NCBI RefSeq assembly: GCF_020782245.1
Contig: NZ_JAJGNP010000001.1
Span: 372,001 to 436,000, forward strand
DNA length: 64,000 nucleotides
Reading direction: 5' to 3'
Source: Sphingobium soli
GTDB taxonomy: Bacteria > Pseudomonadota > Alphaproteobacteria > Sphingomonadales > Sphingomonadaceae
The notes under the pieces were generated by a model. The model made no database searches, was not told the DNA's origin, and saw only the letters and a program-made list of their open reading frames with translations. The stretch's first letter is position 1; each line of letters begins with the position of its first letter. Both the position numbers and the translations under genes were made by a program. This document shows, piece after piece, positions 8,514-17,858 of this stretch.

Positions 8514-10088
8514 TCAGTTTGCGTTTTTACGGCGCATCAGCGCCTTGATGTCGGACAGCCGATAGGCCCCTGTAACGAAGGACGCCAGCCCGTAAAGCGC
8601 CACGCCCGCGCCAACCAGCAGCGCCAGTGCGAGGTAACGTTGGAACATCGTGCCGGTCAGCCATGGGTCGAGCAGGTCCTCCCCCGCCCACAGCGCCGCG
8701 CCCATGATTAGCGCGGCCAGGGCAAGGCGCGGGATACGCCGGCGCAAACCCGCGTCCGCGGCGAAATGCCCGCGCTTGACCAGCGTGGTGTAAAGCATGG
8801 CGACATTGACGGTCGAGGACAGCGCGGTGGCGAGCGGCGGACCGATATGGCCCAGCGTCGGGATCATCGCCAGATTGCCCGCGATGTTGATAAGGATCGA
8901 CAGCATGGCATAACGCACCGGCGTCTTCGTGTCGCCGCGCGCATAATAGCCGGGCGTCAGCACCTTCACCAGCACATAGCTCGGCAGGCCGATCGAGAAG
9001 GCCGACAGCGCCCATCCGCACCGCATCGCATCTTCGGCGGTGAAGCGGCCATATTGAAATAGGCCGCGCACGATCGGTTCCGCCACGACCAGGAAGGCGA
9101 CAGTGGCCGGCAGGGTCAGGAACAGAGCCAGCTCGATGCCGCGATTCTGTGTCTCCATCGCCTGCGCGTCCTGCCCGTTCGAGAGCATGCGTGAAATGGT
9201 GGGCAGCAGGATAGTGCCAAGGCCGATTCCGATCAGGCCCAAAGGCAGTTGGTTCAGCCGATCAGCATAATAGATATAGGTGATCGATCCGGAGGCGAGC
9301 AGCCAACCCGACAAGGCGGTGGAAATGAGCAGATTGATCTGCGATGCGCCCGCGCCCGCAGCCGCAGGGATGACCCGGCGCAACAATTCGCGCACGTCGC
9401 TGTCGAAACGCGGACGCCTGAGCCGGATCGTGACGCCAGCCCGGCGGCAGGCAAGGACTAGCCACAGCAATTGCAGCGCACCGCCGATCGTCACGGAGAT
9501 GGCCTGCACACGCGCGGTTTCATATTCATCGGCACCGTGGAAGAACCATAAGCCGACGATCATCGCGAGATTGAGGAGGATCGGCGCGGCCGCGTTGACC
9601 CAGAATTTGTCTAGCGAATTGAGGATGCCGCCCAGCAGGGAAGCGAGCGATATCAGCGCCAGATAGGGAATGGTGATCCGCGACAGCGCCACGGCATAGG
9701 CGAACTGGTCCGGAGTCGGATTCTGCCGCGCAAAACCGCCTGACAACGCCCATGTGATCGGCCATGCCGCCGCTATCAGGACCAGAGTGAAGAGGATGAG
9801 CACCGGCAGCAGGATGGCCAGCGCACGCTCGGCAAAATCATAGCCCGCCGGGAGCCCCCCCTCCCCCGCGGTCTTCTTGTTGAAGAGCGGGATGAAGGCC
9901 GCCGAAAAAGCCCCTTCGGCAAAGAGCGCGCGAAACATGTTGGGCAGGCGAAAGGCGACGCCATTGAAAGCATCGGACGCGAAACCAGCGCCGACATAGC
10001 GCGCCGCCAGCGAATCGCGCACCAACGCGAGCACCCGGCTGGCGAGCGTCAGCCCGCCAACCGATCCCAGAGCGCGGACAAGCCTCAT
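8514..10088 (-). CDS. murJ: Lipid II flippase MurJ
   Basis: Polytopic MOP-superfamily transporter that flips lipid II across the inner membrane. The start at about 10088 (MRLVRALGSVGGLTLASRVL) fits the family; an upstream TTG would add 26 residues that resemble untranslated leader. Typical features are the N-terminal SRVLALVRDSLAARYVG, FRLPNMFRALFAEGAFSAAFIP near residue 45-66, and about 14 hydrophobic helices over 524 residues. Genes encoding SecB and TrpRS flank it on the same strand, an arrangement seen in other alphaproteobacteria. Confidence 0.95.
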   Translation of the reverse strand: MRLVRALGSVGGLTLASRVLALVRDSLAARYVGAGFASDAFNGVAFRLPNMFRALFAEGAFSAAFIPLFNKKTAGEGGLPAGYDFAERALAILLPVLILFTLVLIAAAWPITWALSGGFARQNPTPDQFAYAVALSRITIPYLALISLASLLGGILNSLDKFWVNAAAPILLNLAMIVGLWFFHGADEYETARVQAISVTIGGALQLLWLVLACRRAGVTIRLRRPRFDSDVRELLRRVIPAAAGAGASQINLLISTALSGWLLASGSITYIYYADRLNQLPLGLIGIGLGTILLPTISRMLSNGQDAQAMETQNRGIELALFLTLPATVAFLVVAEPIVRGLFQYGRFTAEDAMRCGWALSAFSIGLPSYVLVKVLTPGYYARGDTKTPVRYAMLSILINIAGNLAMIPTLGHIGPPLATALSSTVNVAMLYTTLVKRGHFAADAGLRRRIPRLALAALIMGAALWAGEDLLDPWLTGTMFQRYLALALLVGAGVALYGLASFVTGAYRLSDIKALMRRKNAN

Positions 10089-10207
10089 ATCATGCCGCCC
10101 CGTCCCGCCGGAAAGCCCCCTTCGCCCGCCCATCCCCGCCTGCGGCAGACAGGGGCAGGACTGCAAGCGGCTCAGCCCGAACGGGAGCGAGGCTCATCGA
10201 CGGATGG

Positions 10208-10714
10208 TCAGGCGTGACCGGCCGGCTCGCCCGCGGTCGCCTGCATCTGCTGGGCCTGCTGCATATAGAGCGAACCGAAATCGATCGGATCCAGCAGCAG
10301 CGGCGGGAAACCGCCGTCGCGAATGGCGTCGGCCAACACGCGGCGCGCGAAGGGGAAGATGAGGCGCGGTGCTTCGGCCAGCATGAAAGGTTGAATCTGG
10401 TCTTCGGGAACATTGCGCATGCCGAAGATAGCCGCATAAAGCAGTTCGACGGCAAATGCCGTGCCCTGCGGGGCGGTCGCCTTCACCTCGATCTTGAGCG
10501 AGACTTCCAGCACTTCCTCACCCACCTTGTCGGCGCCGATGTTGAACTGAACGTCGATCTGCGGCTGGTCCGGCCATTGATACACGGCCGGCGCGTTAGG
10601 GTTTTCGAAGGACAGGTCCTTCACATATTGACTGATGAGCGCGATCTGCGGCCCTGTGTCGGCGCCGTTGGGCTGGACGTTGATGGTGCTGTTGAAGTCG
10701 GCTTCGTCGGCCAT
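10208..10714 (-). CDS. secB: Protein-export chaperone SecB
   Basis: Cytosolic tetrameric chaperone that holds preproteins unfolded and hands them to SecA. The 168-residue protein carries the family core: QYVKDLSFENPNAP (about residues 29-42), VQFNIGADKVGEEVLEVSLKIEV, AVELLYAAIF, and PRLIFPFARRVLADAIRDGGFPPLLLDPIDF. Divergently transcribed from the Tim44-domain gene, 180 bp away. Confidence 0.96.
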   Translation of the reverse strand: MADEADFNSTINVQPNGADTGPQIALISQYVKDLSFENPNAPAVYQWPDQPQIDVQFNIGADKVGEEVLEVSLKIEVKATAPQGTAFAVELLYAAIFGMRNVPEDQIQPFMLAEAPRLIFPFARRVLADAIRDGGFPPLLLDPIDFGSLYMQQAQQMQATAGEPAGHA

Positions 10715-10895
10715 ATCCCTACCTTGACTTTCCCAGTTGGCCGGCGGCCGCTGGCCCCCGGAATATCAGTGCCCGCGCGCTTAGCAGGGCCGCGGAACAA
10801 GGGCAATGGCGGGTCGGGCACAGTCTATTTGAAGTTGGGGGGAAACATGCCTATGTTGTCGGGAACATCGTCCCGAACAAAGGGTATTTGCTTCC

Positions 10896-11549
10896 GTGTA
10901 TGTGATCGTCATCCTCGCCATGATCGCCGGCTTTCTGGCGCTTCGGCTCTACTCCGTGCTCGGCAAGCGCACGGGCCACGAGCAGGAGCCCGCGCTGCGT
11001 CCTGCCGAGGATCGCGCGAAGGTCACGGTGTTGCAGCCCGGTCCTACCAACCATGGCGGAGGCGATACCGTTCGCCTGGCCGAAGGGCTGATTGCCCCCG
11101 GCGCGGAAACCGGCGTTCGGACGCTGATTGCAACCGATCGCAATTTCGATGTTCCCCAGTTCGTCGAAGGTGCCCGGAGCGCCTATAAGATGGTGCTGGA
11201 GGCGTTCTGGCGTGGCGACCGGGAAGAATTGGCGTGGCTTTGCGATGCCGATGTCTTGGCATCTTTCGAAGACGCCATCGCCGCACGCGAAGCGGACGGC
11301 CATGTGCTCGACAACCGTCTGGTGCGCATCGAAAAGGCGCAAATCATCGAAGCGACCGTCCGCGATGGCACCGCGGAAATCGCCATGCGCTTCGAAGCAG
11401 ACATCGCTGCCGTTACGCGCGATCGCGACGGCAATGTCATCGCCGGATCGATGACCGACGCAATCGACACGAAGGATATCTGGACCTTCACGCGTGATAT
11501 TCGCAGCGCCGATCCCAACTGGAAGCTCAGCGAAACCGACGAAGCGTGA
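10896..11549 (+). CDS. Tim44/TimA family adaptor-like protein
   Basis: A 217-residue protein with one N-terminal membrane helix (MYVIVILAMIAGFLALRLYSVLG) and a Tim44-like domain from about residue 85 to the end (ARSAYKMVLEAFWRGDREEL through DPNWKLSETDEA). The start is GTG at 10896; no ATG is available at the right place. In mitochondria Tim44 recruits Hsp70 to the import channel; the bacterial relatives are inner-membrane proteins of uncertain role. The position between secB and mltA is conserved in alphaproteobacteria, which suggests an envelope-related function. Confidence 0.85.
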   Translation: MYVIVILAMIAGFLALRLYSVLGKRTGHEQEPALRPAEDRAKVTVLQPGPTNHGGGDTVRLAEGLIAPGAETGVRTLIATDRNFDVPQFVEGARSAYKMVLEAFWRGDREELAWLCDADVLASFEDAIAAREADGHVLDNRLVRIEKAQIIEATVRDGTAEIAMRFEADIAAVTRDRDGNVIAGSMTDAIDTKDIWTFTRDIRSADPNWKLSETDEA

Positions 11550-11568
11550 TCGCGGATCTGTTCGTAGC

Positions 11569-12828
11569 ATGATGGGGCATCGCAAGGGGGGCGCTCTGCT
11601 GGCGGCGTTGTTGCTGTCGGCCTGCGCTGGCAGTGTCATTCCGCCATCACCAGGTGGCCCGGCGTCAGATCGCCCCAGCCCCACAGCGGCTGGCGATACC
11701 GCCGCCCGTCCCACGCCAGCCACTCCGCGTCCCACTCTTTCGGTAGACATGCCTGCGCAGCCCGGCATCGACACGACCACGGCGGCGGGTCTGGGCATCA
11801 CCCGCGGGCCAGCAATCGCCGACCTGCTGCCTTCAGGCGAACGGTCGCGTCGGGCGCTACTTGCCTTTCGCTTGTCCTGCCCCGGCTTGATGCGGCGCGC
11901 GGACCAGAGCGGCCTGACGCGGGGATCGGATTGGAACAACGCCTGCGCGGCCGCCTCCAGTTGGCCGGAATCTTCGGCGAGCGAGTTTTTTTCCCGCTAT
12001 TTCGAAGCGGTTCAGATCGGTGACGGCGCGGCCTTCGTCACTGGCTATTATGAACCCGAAATCGCAGGATCCCGAAGCCGTCAGCCGGGCTATGACGTGC
12101 CGATTTACCGCCGCCCGTCTGACCTGATCGACGTCGATTTGGGCCAGTTCAGCGACAGCCTGAAAGGCCGTTCGATTCGCGGCAAGGTGCAAGGCACCAA
12201 ATTCGTCCCTTATGATGCCCGCAGCCAGATCGTGGCGGGATCGTTAGCGGGCCGGGGACTGGAACTGGCATGGGCTGCGGACCCGGTGGAATTTTTCTTT
12301 CTTCAGATTCAGGGAAGCGGCCGCCTGCTGCTGCCCGATGGCGGCGTGATGCGTATCGGCTATGATGGGCAGAATGGGCGCGACTATACCGGTATCGGCA
12401 AGCTGATGAAGGATCGCGGACTGATTCAGGCCGGGTCGATGCAGGACATCATGCGTTATTTGCGCGCCAACCCGGCCGAGGGCGCGGCCATCATGAATGA
12501 AAATAAGAGTTTCGTGTTCTTCCGCGAGATCACGGGGCCGGGACCGCTGGGGGCGATGGGCGTGCCGGTGACGCCTGAAGCCTCCGTGGCCGCCGATCCT
12601 AAATATATTCCTATGGGCGCTCCGGTTCTACTGTCGCTTGATCGCGCCGAGCCCAACGGCATCTGGATCGCGCAGGATACAGGTGGAGCCATCAAGGGCG
12701 CGAACCGCTTTGACAGTTTCTGGGGTGCAGGCGCACAAGCGCGCGCAATCGCCGGGGGCATGTCCGCGCGCGGGAGTGCCCTTATCCTGCTGCCGATCGG
12801 GTCGACGGCCCGCCTCATTGGGCGCTGA
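11569..12828 (+). CDS. mltA: Membrane-bound lytic murein transglycosylase A
   Basis: Lytic transglycosylase cleaving the MurNAc-GlcNAc bond with formation of 1,6-anhydromuramic acid. The ATG at 11569 opens a lipoprotein signal (GGALLAALLLSAC lipobox), so the mature protein is anchored to the outer membrane. After a Pro-rich linker, the MltA barrel shows VTGYYEPEIAGS, the 3D domain shows WIAQDTGGAIKGANRFDSFWGAG with the catalytic-type Asp cluster, near the C-terminus. It starts 20 bp after the Tim44 gene and is followed 12 bp later by smr, so the three probably form one operon. Confidence 0.93.
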   Translation: MMGHRKGGALLAALLLSACAGSVIPPSPGGPASDRPSPTAAGDTAARPTPATPRPTLSVDMPAQPGIDTTTAAGLGITRGPAIADLLPSGERSRRALLAFRLSCPGLMRRADQSGLTRGSDWNNACAAASSWPESSASEFFSRYFEAVQIGDGAAFVTGYYEPEIAGSRSRQPGYDVPIYRRPSDLIDVDLGQFSDSLKGRSIRGKVQGTKFVPYDARSQIVAGSLAGRGLELAWAADPVEFFFLQIQGSGRLLLPDGGVMRIGYDGQNGRDYTGIGKLMKDRGLIQAGSMQDIMRYLRANPAEGAAIMNENKSFVFFREITGPGPLGAMGVPVTPEASVAADPKYIPMGAPVLLSLDRAEPNGIWIAQDTGGAIKGANRFDSFWGAGAQARAIAGGMSARGSALILLPIGSTARLIGR

Positions 12829-12839
12829 TTGGCCCCGCC

Positions 12840-13379
12840 ATGATCCGGCGGCGGCTGAATGCAGAGGATGAAGCGCTCTGGGTGGCACTGATACGGTCGG
12901 TTCGGCCTTTGCGACCGCAACCAGCCCCGCCCGCGCGTCCCGCCGCGCCAACAACGGTCGAGCATCGTCCTCCAAGCCGTTCAGGGCCGCTTCCATCCCC
13001 TGTGCCACCAGCTTCATCGCAACCTTCACCAGCTGCAAAATTGGACGGGACCTGGGAAAAGCGCATTCGCGGAGGCAACATCAGCCCGGACATGAGCATC
13101 GATTTGCACGGGCACAGCCTAGCGTCGGCGCATGCGCGGTTGAATCAGGCCATGGCCTCCGCCGTGACGAACAATGCGCGCATATTGTTGGTCGTGACGG
13201 GAAAACCCCCAAAAATGACGGAAAAAGCCGGCGCGTCGCGCCGCGGGGCAATCCGCGGCGAAATCGGTCATTGGCTGGAAACCGGGCCGCACGCGCATCA
13301 GATAGCCAGCGTGCGGATCGCCCATCCGCGCCATGGCGGCGACGGCGCGCTCTATGTGATTTTGCGTCGCAAAAAATAA
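12840..13379 (+). CDS. Smr domain protein
   Basis: A 179-residue protein with a Pro/Ala-rich N-terminal half and a C-terminal Smr (small MutS-related) domain from about residue 83. The Smr signature is clear: the DLHGHS motif (about 88-93), LLVVTGK, and HPRHGGDGALYVILRRKK at the end. Smr domains are nicking nuclease or RNA-cleaving modules; stand-alone versions in proteobacteria are now often linked to ribosome rescue. The mltA-smr adjacency is common in alphaproteobacteria. Confidence 0.9.
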   Translation: MIRRRLNAEDEALWVALIRSVRPLRPQPAPPARPAAPTTVEHRPPSRSGPLPSPVPPASSQPSPAAKLDGTWEKRIRGGNISPDMSIDLHGHSLASAHARLNQAMASAVTNNARILLVVTGKPPKMTEKAGASRRGAIRGEIGHWLETGPHAHQIASVRIAHPRHGGDGALYVILRRKK

Positions 13380-13479
13380 TCGAACTGCGCTTGCGAATGC
13401 TGACCGTTTCTTAACCACCGTCCGTCATATGCAACGGATTGGTGCTCCTTGACCGGAGCGTAAAGCGGGCGGGAGATAT

Positions 13480-15165
13480 ATGCGGGGGGTGACGTTGAAA
13501 AGCCGCGCCACAGCCTTCGCCTGCGCCGCAGGGGCTTTGGTGTTCACGCTGTCGCTGGTGCTGGGTTACTCGCCGGACCAGCAGGACGACCTGAACCAGG
13601 TCGGCCGCGCATTGATCATCGCTATTCTGTGCGGGACATTGAGCTGGGCCTCGACCAGCCGATCCATGGCAGCGACCGCAGCCGCCGTGGATACCGCGAC
13701 CGAGCGGCTGTTATCTGCGGCTCATGGCGATCTGCAATCTCCCGTGTCACCCAATATCAGCGCCGAACTGCCGGACCTGTCCGTCGCGATGCAAAGCCTG
13801 TTCAGCCAGGTGCGCACCAATCTGGATCATGTGCAGAGTCTGGCGCTGTTCGACCAGGTTACTGGCCTCGCCAACCGAACCAGCTTTTGTCGGCAGGTCG
13901 AGCGGCACCTGACCGGTCGAAATACGGACGCCATGGCCGCCCTGTTCTTCATCGATCTTGACGGGTTCAAGGGCGTGAACGACAGTCTGGGCCATGCGGC
14001 GGGCGATCAGCTGCTTGCCCGCGTCGCAGGGCGGTTACGCGAAGTTGTTATGGCACAGGTCAGCGCCGGCACAGGCGACGCCGTGATCGGTCGTCTGGCC
14101 GGCGACGAATTCACCATGTTCTTCCCCTTCCTGCCGGGCCCCAGCGCCGCAGCCCGCATCGCGCGCGCCGTGCAGTTTGCGCTCAGCGAACGATTCGATC
14201 TTGGCAGCCAGCATGTCGAACTTGGCGCATCAATCGGCATCGCCTGCTATCCCGACCACGGCGACACCTTGTCGGCCCTGCTGCGCGCGGCCGACGTCGC
14301 TATGTATCACGCCAAGCATCAGGGGCGGGGACGAGCGGAAATCTACAGCTCTGAGCTGGCGCTGGAGGCGGCCGATCGCGCCGAGCTGGAGCGAGACCTG
14401 TTGCTTGCGCTGCAACGCGACGAGTTTTTGCTGGAGTTTCAACCTCAGATAGACGTCATCAGCGGTCAGGCGGTCGCGGCTGAGGCATTGGTAAGATGGG
14501 CGCACCCGGAGCGCGATCTGGTCATGCCCGGCACGTTCGTCCCGGTCGCCGAGGAAAGCGGCACCATCGTCGCGCTGGGCGACTGGGTGATGAGCCGCGT
14601 TTGCGAGACGGCCGCGCGCTGGGCAGAGGCCGGGCAACGACAGCGAATCGCCATCAACATCAGCACCCGCGAACTGGCTCAGGCGGATTTCTTCCTGCGA
14701 TTGCGTCACGCGATGGCGACACACCGGACGCCGGCGTCAATGCTGGCACTGGAAATTACCGAATCTGTCGCGATGAATATGGAGCCCCGCATCCTCGACC
14801 AATTGGCCGCCATGCGGACCGAAGGCCTGCACATCGCCATAGACGATTTCGGGACCGGCTATTCCAACCTTGCCCGCCTGCGCGAACTGCCTGTCGACCG
14901 TGTCAAGATCGACCGTAGTCTGGTGCGCGACATCGCCAGTTCCGCAGAAGCCCGCACCATCTGCTCCGCGGTGGTCGGCCTGATCCAGGGATTGGGCATG
15001 GAGGTGGTGATCGAAGGCGTGGAAAATGAAGCCCAAATGGATGTGCTGCGCGTTATCGGATGCACTCTGTTCCAGGGCTATCATCTTGCCCGGCCAATGG
15101 ATGAGCAGAGCTATCTGACCCGCTTTGCCGTCCCCTTGATCGTGCAAGAACGCCATATCGGCTGA
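13480..15165 (+). CDS. Membrane GGDEF-EAL cyclic-di-GMP protein
   Basis: A 561-residue protein with two membrane helices (about residues 11-30 and 43-62), a short linker, a GGDEF domain (about 118-285) and an EAL domain (about 300-550). The GGDEF active site reads AGDEF (207-211), a variant that can still be catalytic. The EAL domain looks intact: EAL (335-337), ALEITES, AIDDFGTGYSN with the metal-binding DD pair, and VKIDRSLVRDI. It therefore probably degrades c-di-GMP, with the GGDEF part either catalytic or a GTP sensor. No extracellular sensor domain is visible. It stands between smr and convergent dapE. Confidence 0.92.
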   Translation: MRGVTLKSRATAFACAAGALVFTLSLVLGYSPDQQDDLNQVGRALIIAILCGTLSWASTSRSMAATAAAVDTATERLLSAAHGDLQSPVSPNISAELPDLSVAMQSLFSQVRTNLDHVQSLALFDQVTGLANRTSFCRQVERHLTGRNTDAMAALFFIDLDGFKGVNDSLGHAAGDQLLARVAGRLREVVMAQVSAGTGDAVIGRLAGDEFTMFFPFLPGPSAAARIARAVQFALSERFDLGSQHVELGASIGIACYPDHGDTLSALLRAADVAMYHAKHQGRGRAEIYSSELALEAADRAELERDLLLALQRDEFLLEFQPQIDVISGQAVAAEALVRWAHPERDLVMPGTFVPVAEESGTIVALGDWVMSRVCETAARWAEAGQRQRIAINISTRELAQADFFLRLRHAMATHRTPASMLALEITESVAMNMEPRILDQLAAMRTEGLHIAIDDFGTGYSNLARLRELPVDRVKIDRSLVRDIASSAEARTICSAVVGLIQGLGMEVVIEGVENEAQMDVLRVIGCTLFQGYHLARPMDEQSYLTRFAVPLIVQERHIG

Positions 15166-15168
15166 AGA

Positions 15169-16314
15169 TCAGGAAAGCCGCAGCGCCCGTTCCACGATGT
15201 GCGCATAGATGCTTTGAAGATCACGCAAATCCTGCAGCGCGACGGCTTCGTCCAGCTTGTGCATGGTCGCATTGTTAAGGCCGAATTCGACGACCGGGCA
15301 TAGGCGCGACAGGAAACGGGCGTCGGACGTGCCGCCCGTGGTCGACAGTTCAGCGTCGACGCCAGTCACATCCCTGATCGCCGCGCCGACGATGTCCGAC
15401 AGCACGCCCGGCGCGGTCAGAAAGGATTCGCCACTGATCCGCGCGTCCACCGTTCCGCCCTCCTGCGCCGCCAGCCCCGTGATCCGATCAATCAGCGATG
15501 CGCCGCTATGCTGATCATTGAATCGGATCGAGATACGCGCGGTGGCTCTTCCGGGAATGACATTATGAGCGGCGTTTCCGACTTCGATGTCGGTGATTTC
15601 GATATTGCTGGGCTGAAACCATTCCGTGCCCTCGTCCAATATCTCCGCCTCCACCGCCGTCAGGATGCGGACCAATCGCGGGATGGGGTTATCAGCCAGA
15701 TGCGGATAGGCGACATGCCCTTGCGACCCGGCAACGCTGATCCACATATTGACCGAACCCCGCCGGCCAATCTTCATCACGTCACCCAGGCGTTGTGACG
15801 AGGTGGGCTCTCCAACCAGGCACAGGTCCGGCCGCAGGCCGCGGGTCGCCATCCGCTCCATCAGGGCCAGCGTCCCAAAAATGGCAGGGCCTTCCTCATC
15901 GCCCGTGATGATCAGACTGATCGTTCCGGGCAAATCGTCTGGCAGATCGGCGAGCGCGGCAACAAACGCTGCAATCGCGCCCTTCATGTCGACCGCTCCG
16001 CGCCCATAAAGCAGGTCGCCGCGAATGTCCGGAGCGAAGGGATCGCTGCTCCATCCCGCGCCCGGAGGAACGACATCGAGATGACCAGCGAAGGCAAAAT
16101 GCGGCCCAGCCCCGGTCGTGCGCCACGCCAGCAGATTTTCCACAGGTCCGTCGGGCGCCTCCCCCACGATAAATCGATCGACGGTAAAACCCAGCGGGGC
16201 CAGCATCGCTTCCAGCTCGGCAAACACCGCGCCGGTTGCGGGAGTCACCGATGGACAGGCCAGCAAGCGCTGGGCCAGGGCCACGACATCATCATTGGTG
16301 CTGGTCATGCTCAT
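15169..16314 (-). CDS. dapE: Succinyl-diaminopimelate desuccinylase
   Basis: Zinc-dependent M20 hydrolase producing LL-diaminopimelate from its N-succinyl form in lysine and peptidoglycan precursor synthesis. Conserved motifs include FAGHLDVVPPG (metal-binding His and Asp), YGRGAVDMKGAIAAF (bridging Asp), TGDEEGPA (catalytic Glu) and GTSDARF near the end. Length 381 residues is typical. A second in-frame ATG 6 bp later could be the true start. The adjacent GGDEF-EAL gene converges on it with a 3-bp gap. Confidence 0.95.
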   Translation of the reverse strand: MSMTSTNDDVVALAQRLLACPSVTPATGAVFAELEAMLAPLGFTVDRFIVGEAPDGPVENLLAWRTTGAGPHFAFAGHLDVVPPGAGWSSDPFAPDIRGDLLYGRGAVDMKGAIAAFVAALADLPDDLPGTISLIITGDEEGPAIFGTLALMERMATRGLRPDLCLVGEPTSSQRLGDVMKIGRRGSVNMWISVAGSQGHVAYPHLADNPIPRLVRILTAVEAEILDEGTEWFQPSNIEITDIEVGNAAHNVIPGRATARISIRFNDQHSGASLIDRITGLAAQEGGTVDARISGESFLTAPGVLSDIVGAAIRDVTGVDAELSTTGGTSDARFLSRLCPVVEFGLNNATMHKLDEAVALQDLRDLQSIYAHIVERALRLS

Positions 16315-16371
16315 GGCGACGCGTTAGCGAATGCCCCGGCCCTTGGCCAGCCGCACGGAAAGGAGGACGCC

Positions 16372-16815
16372 ATGCCCCGCATCGATCTGGAGGATATCGT
16401 CCAGAGCAATGGCACAGGCTATCCGGCTGATCATGCCGCCCTCGTCCAGCAACGATGGGTGCGGCGGATCGCGCCGGCGGTGGGCCTTGCCGATTTTGGC
16501 GTCAGTCACGTCGTGCTGAAGCCCGGGGCCGCGTCGTCCCAGCGGCATTGGCATGAGGACGAGGATGAATTTATCGTGATGCTGGCCGGGGAGGCCGTGC
16601 TCGTGGAAGACGAGGGGCGAACGCTGTTGCACGCTGGCGACCTGGCTGCATTCGTCAAAGGAGAGCCCAATGGCCATCAGCTGGTAAATGAAAGCGATGC
16701 CGACTGCGCTTTCATGGCGTTTGGACGACCTCCGTCGGGCGACTGCCATTATCCCGACATAGACCTGCTGTGGTCGAACGGGGCATACCGTCACAAGGAT
16801 GGGAGACGATATTGA
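16372..16815 (+). CDS. Cupin domain protein
   Basis: A 147-residue single-domain cupin. Cupin motif 1 is HWHEDEDEFIVMLAGEAVL (about residues 60-78) and motif 2 is GDLAAFVKGEPNGHQLVN. The ATG at 16372 is preceded by AAGGAGGA at a good distance, which decides the start. The end of the sequence (YPDIDLLWSNGAYRHKDG) is typical of a group of bacterial cupins of unknown substrate. Its stop overlaps the start of the following LD-carboxypeptidase gene, so the two are translationally coupled. Confidence 0.85.
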   Translation: MPRIDLEDIVQSNGTGYPADHAALVQQRWVRRIAPAVGLADFGVSHVVLKPGAASSQRHWHEDEDEFIVMLAGEAVLVEDEGRTLLHAGDLAAFVKGEPNGHQLVNESDADCAFMAFGRPPSGDCHYPDIDLLWSNGAYRHKDGRRY

Positions 16816-17858
16816 CGATCGAGATTAACCGCCGCGCCTTGGTCACCGGCGCGGGAAGCCTGATGCTTGCCGCACATACCCCCTCCGCCATGGCGGCGAC
16901 CGCTCCAGGCCCGATCAAGCCACGCCGGCTGCGGGAAGGCGACACGGTAGGCCTGATCGAACCCGCCGGTTTTACAGACGACGCATTCGACCTCGATCTC
17001 GTCGAAGACACGATCAGGGCCATGGGCCTGAAGCCCAAGCGCGCGCCACATCTCATTGATCGCTACGGCTATCTGGCCGGAAAGGATGCGGACCGAGCGT
17101 CGGACGTGAACGCGATGTTCGCCGACCCTGCGATCAGCGCGATATTTGCCGTGCGCGGAGGCTGGGGGTGCGCGCGTATCCTGCCATTGCTCGACTGGAA
17201 GAAGATTCGGAGCAACCCCAAGCTGCTGATCGGCTTTTCCGACATTACCGCCTTGCATCTGGCCTTTGCCGCCAAGGCCGGCTTCACAACGATCCACGGC
17301 CCTAATGCATCGAGCAGCTGGGGCCAGTATAGCTGGGATGCGTTCCGGGCGGTCGCGTTCGACGCGGGCACGCCGACGCTGACCAATCCACAGGGGCATG
17401 AAGACCGGCTGGCGCAACGGATCGGCCGCGTTCGCTCCTTTGGCACGGGCGTAGCGCGCGGGCGGCTGCTGGGCGGCAATCTGACCGTCCTGGCTGCATT
17501 GATGGGCACGCCCTGGCTGCCCGATTTTGCAGGCGCGATCCTCTTCATCGAGGATATCGGCGAAGCGCCATATCGGATCGATCGGATGCTGACACAGCTT
17601 AAGCTTGGCGGAATTCTGGATAAGCTGGCTGGCGTCGCATTTGGCCAGTGCACCGATTGCGGGGCGGCAGGTCCGAGCTATGGCGGCTTCACCGTGTCGG
17701 AAGTGCTGCAACAGCATCTTGCGCCCTTGGGCATCCCTGCTTTCCAGGGCGGGCAATTTGGCCATGTCGCCAATCAATATAGCCTGCCGCTAGGCATACA
17801 GGCGGAAATGGACGCGACGACGGGAACGATCCGGCTGCTGGAGCCAGCGGTCAGTTAG
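16812..17858 (+). CDS. ldcA: LD-carboxypeptidase (peptidase S66), exported
   Basis: Serine peptidase of the S66 family that removes terminal D-Ala from murein tetrapeptides during recycling. The start is TTG at 16812 overlapping the cupin stop (TTGA); an in-frame start at 16770 would run through the cupin gene. The N-terminus INRRALVTGAGSLMLAAH resembles a Tat signal ending at AMA-A. Family motifs: IEPAG near residue 55 of the precursor, FAVRGGWGCARILPLLDW with nucleophile region, LIGFSDITALH, and LLGGNLTVLAALMGTPW. Escherichia coli LdcA is cytoplasmic, so an exported form is a departure. Confidence 0.85.
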   Translation: MTIEINRRALVTGAGSLMLAAHTPSAMAATAPGPIKPRRLREGDTVGLIEPAGFTDDAFDLDLVEDTIRAMGLKPKRAPHLIDRYGYLAGKDADRASDVNAMFADPAISAIFAVRGGWGCARILPLLDWKKIRSNPKLLIGFSDITALHLAFAAKAGFTTIHGPNASSSWGQYSWDAFRAVAFDAGTPTLTNPQGHEDRLAQRIGRVRSFGTGVARGRLLGGNLTVLAALMGTPWLPDFAGAILFIEDIGEAPYRIDRMLTQLKLGGILDKLAGVAFGQCTDCGAAGPSYGGFTVSEVLQQHLAPLGIPAFQGGQFGHVANQYSLPLGIQAEMDATTGTIRLLEPAVS

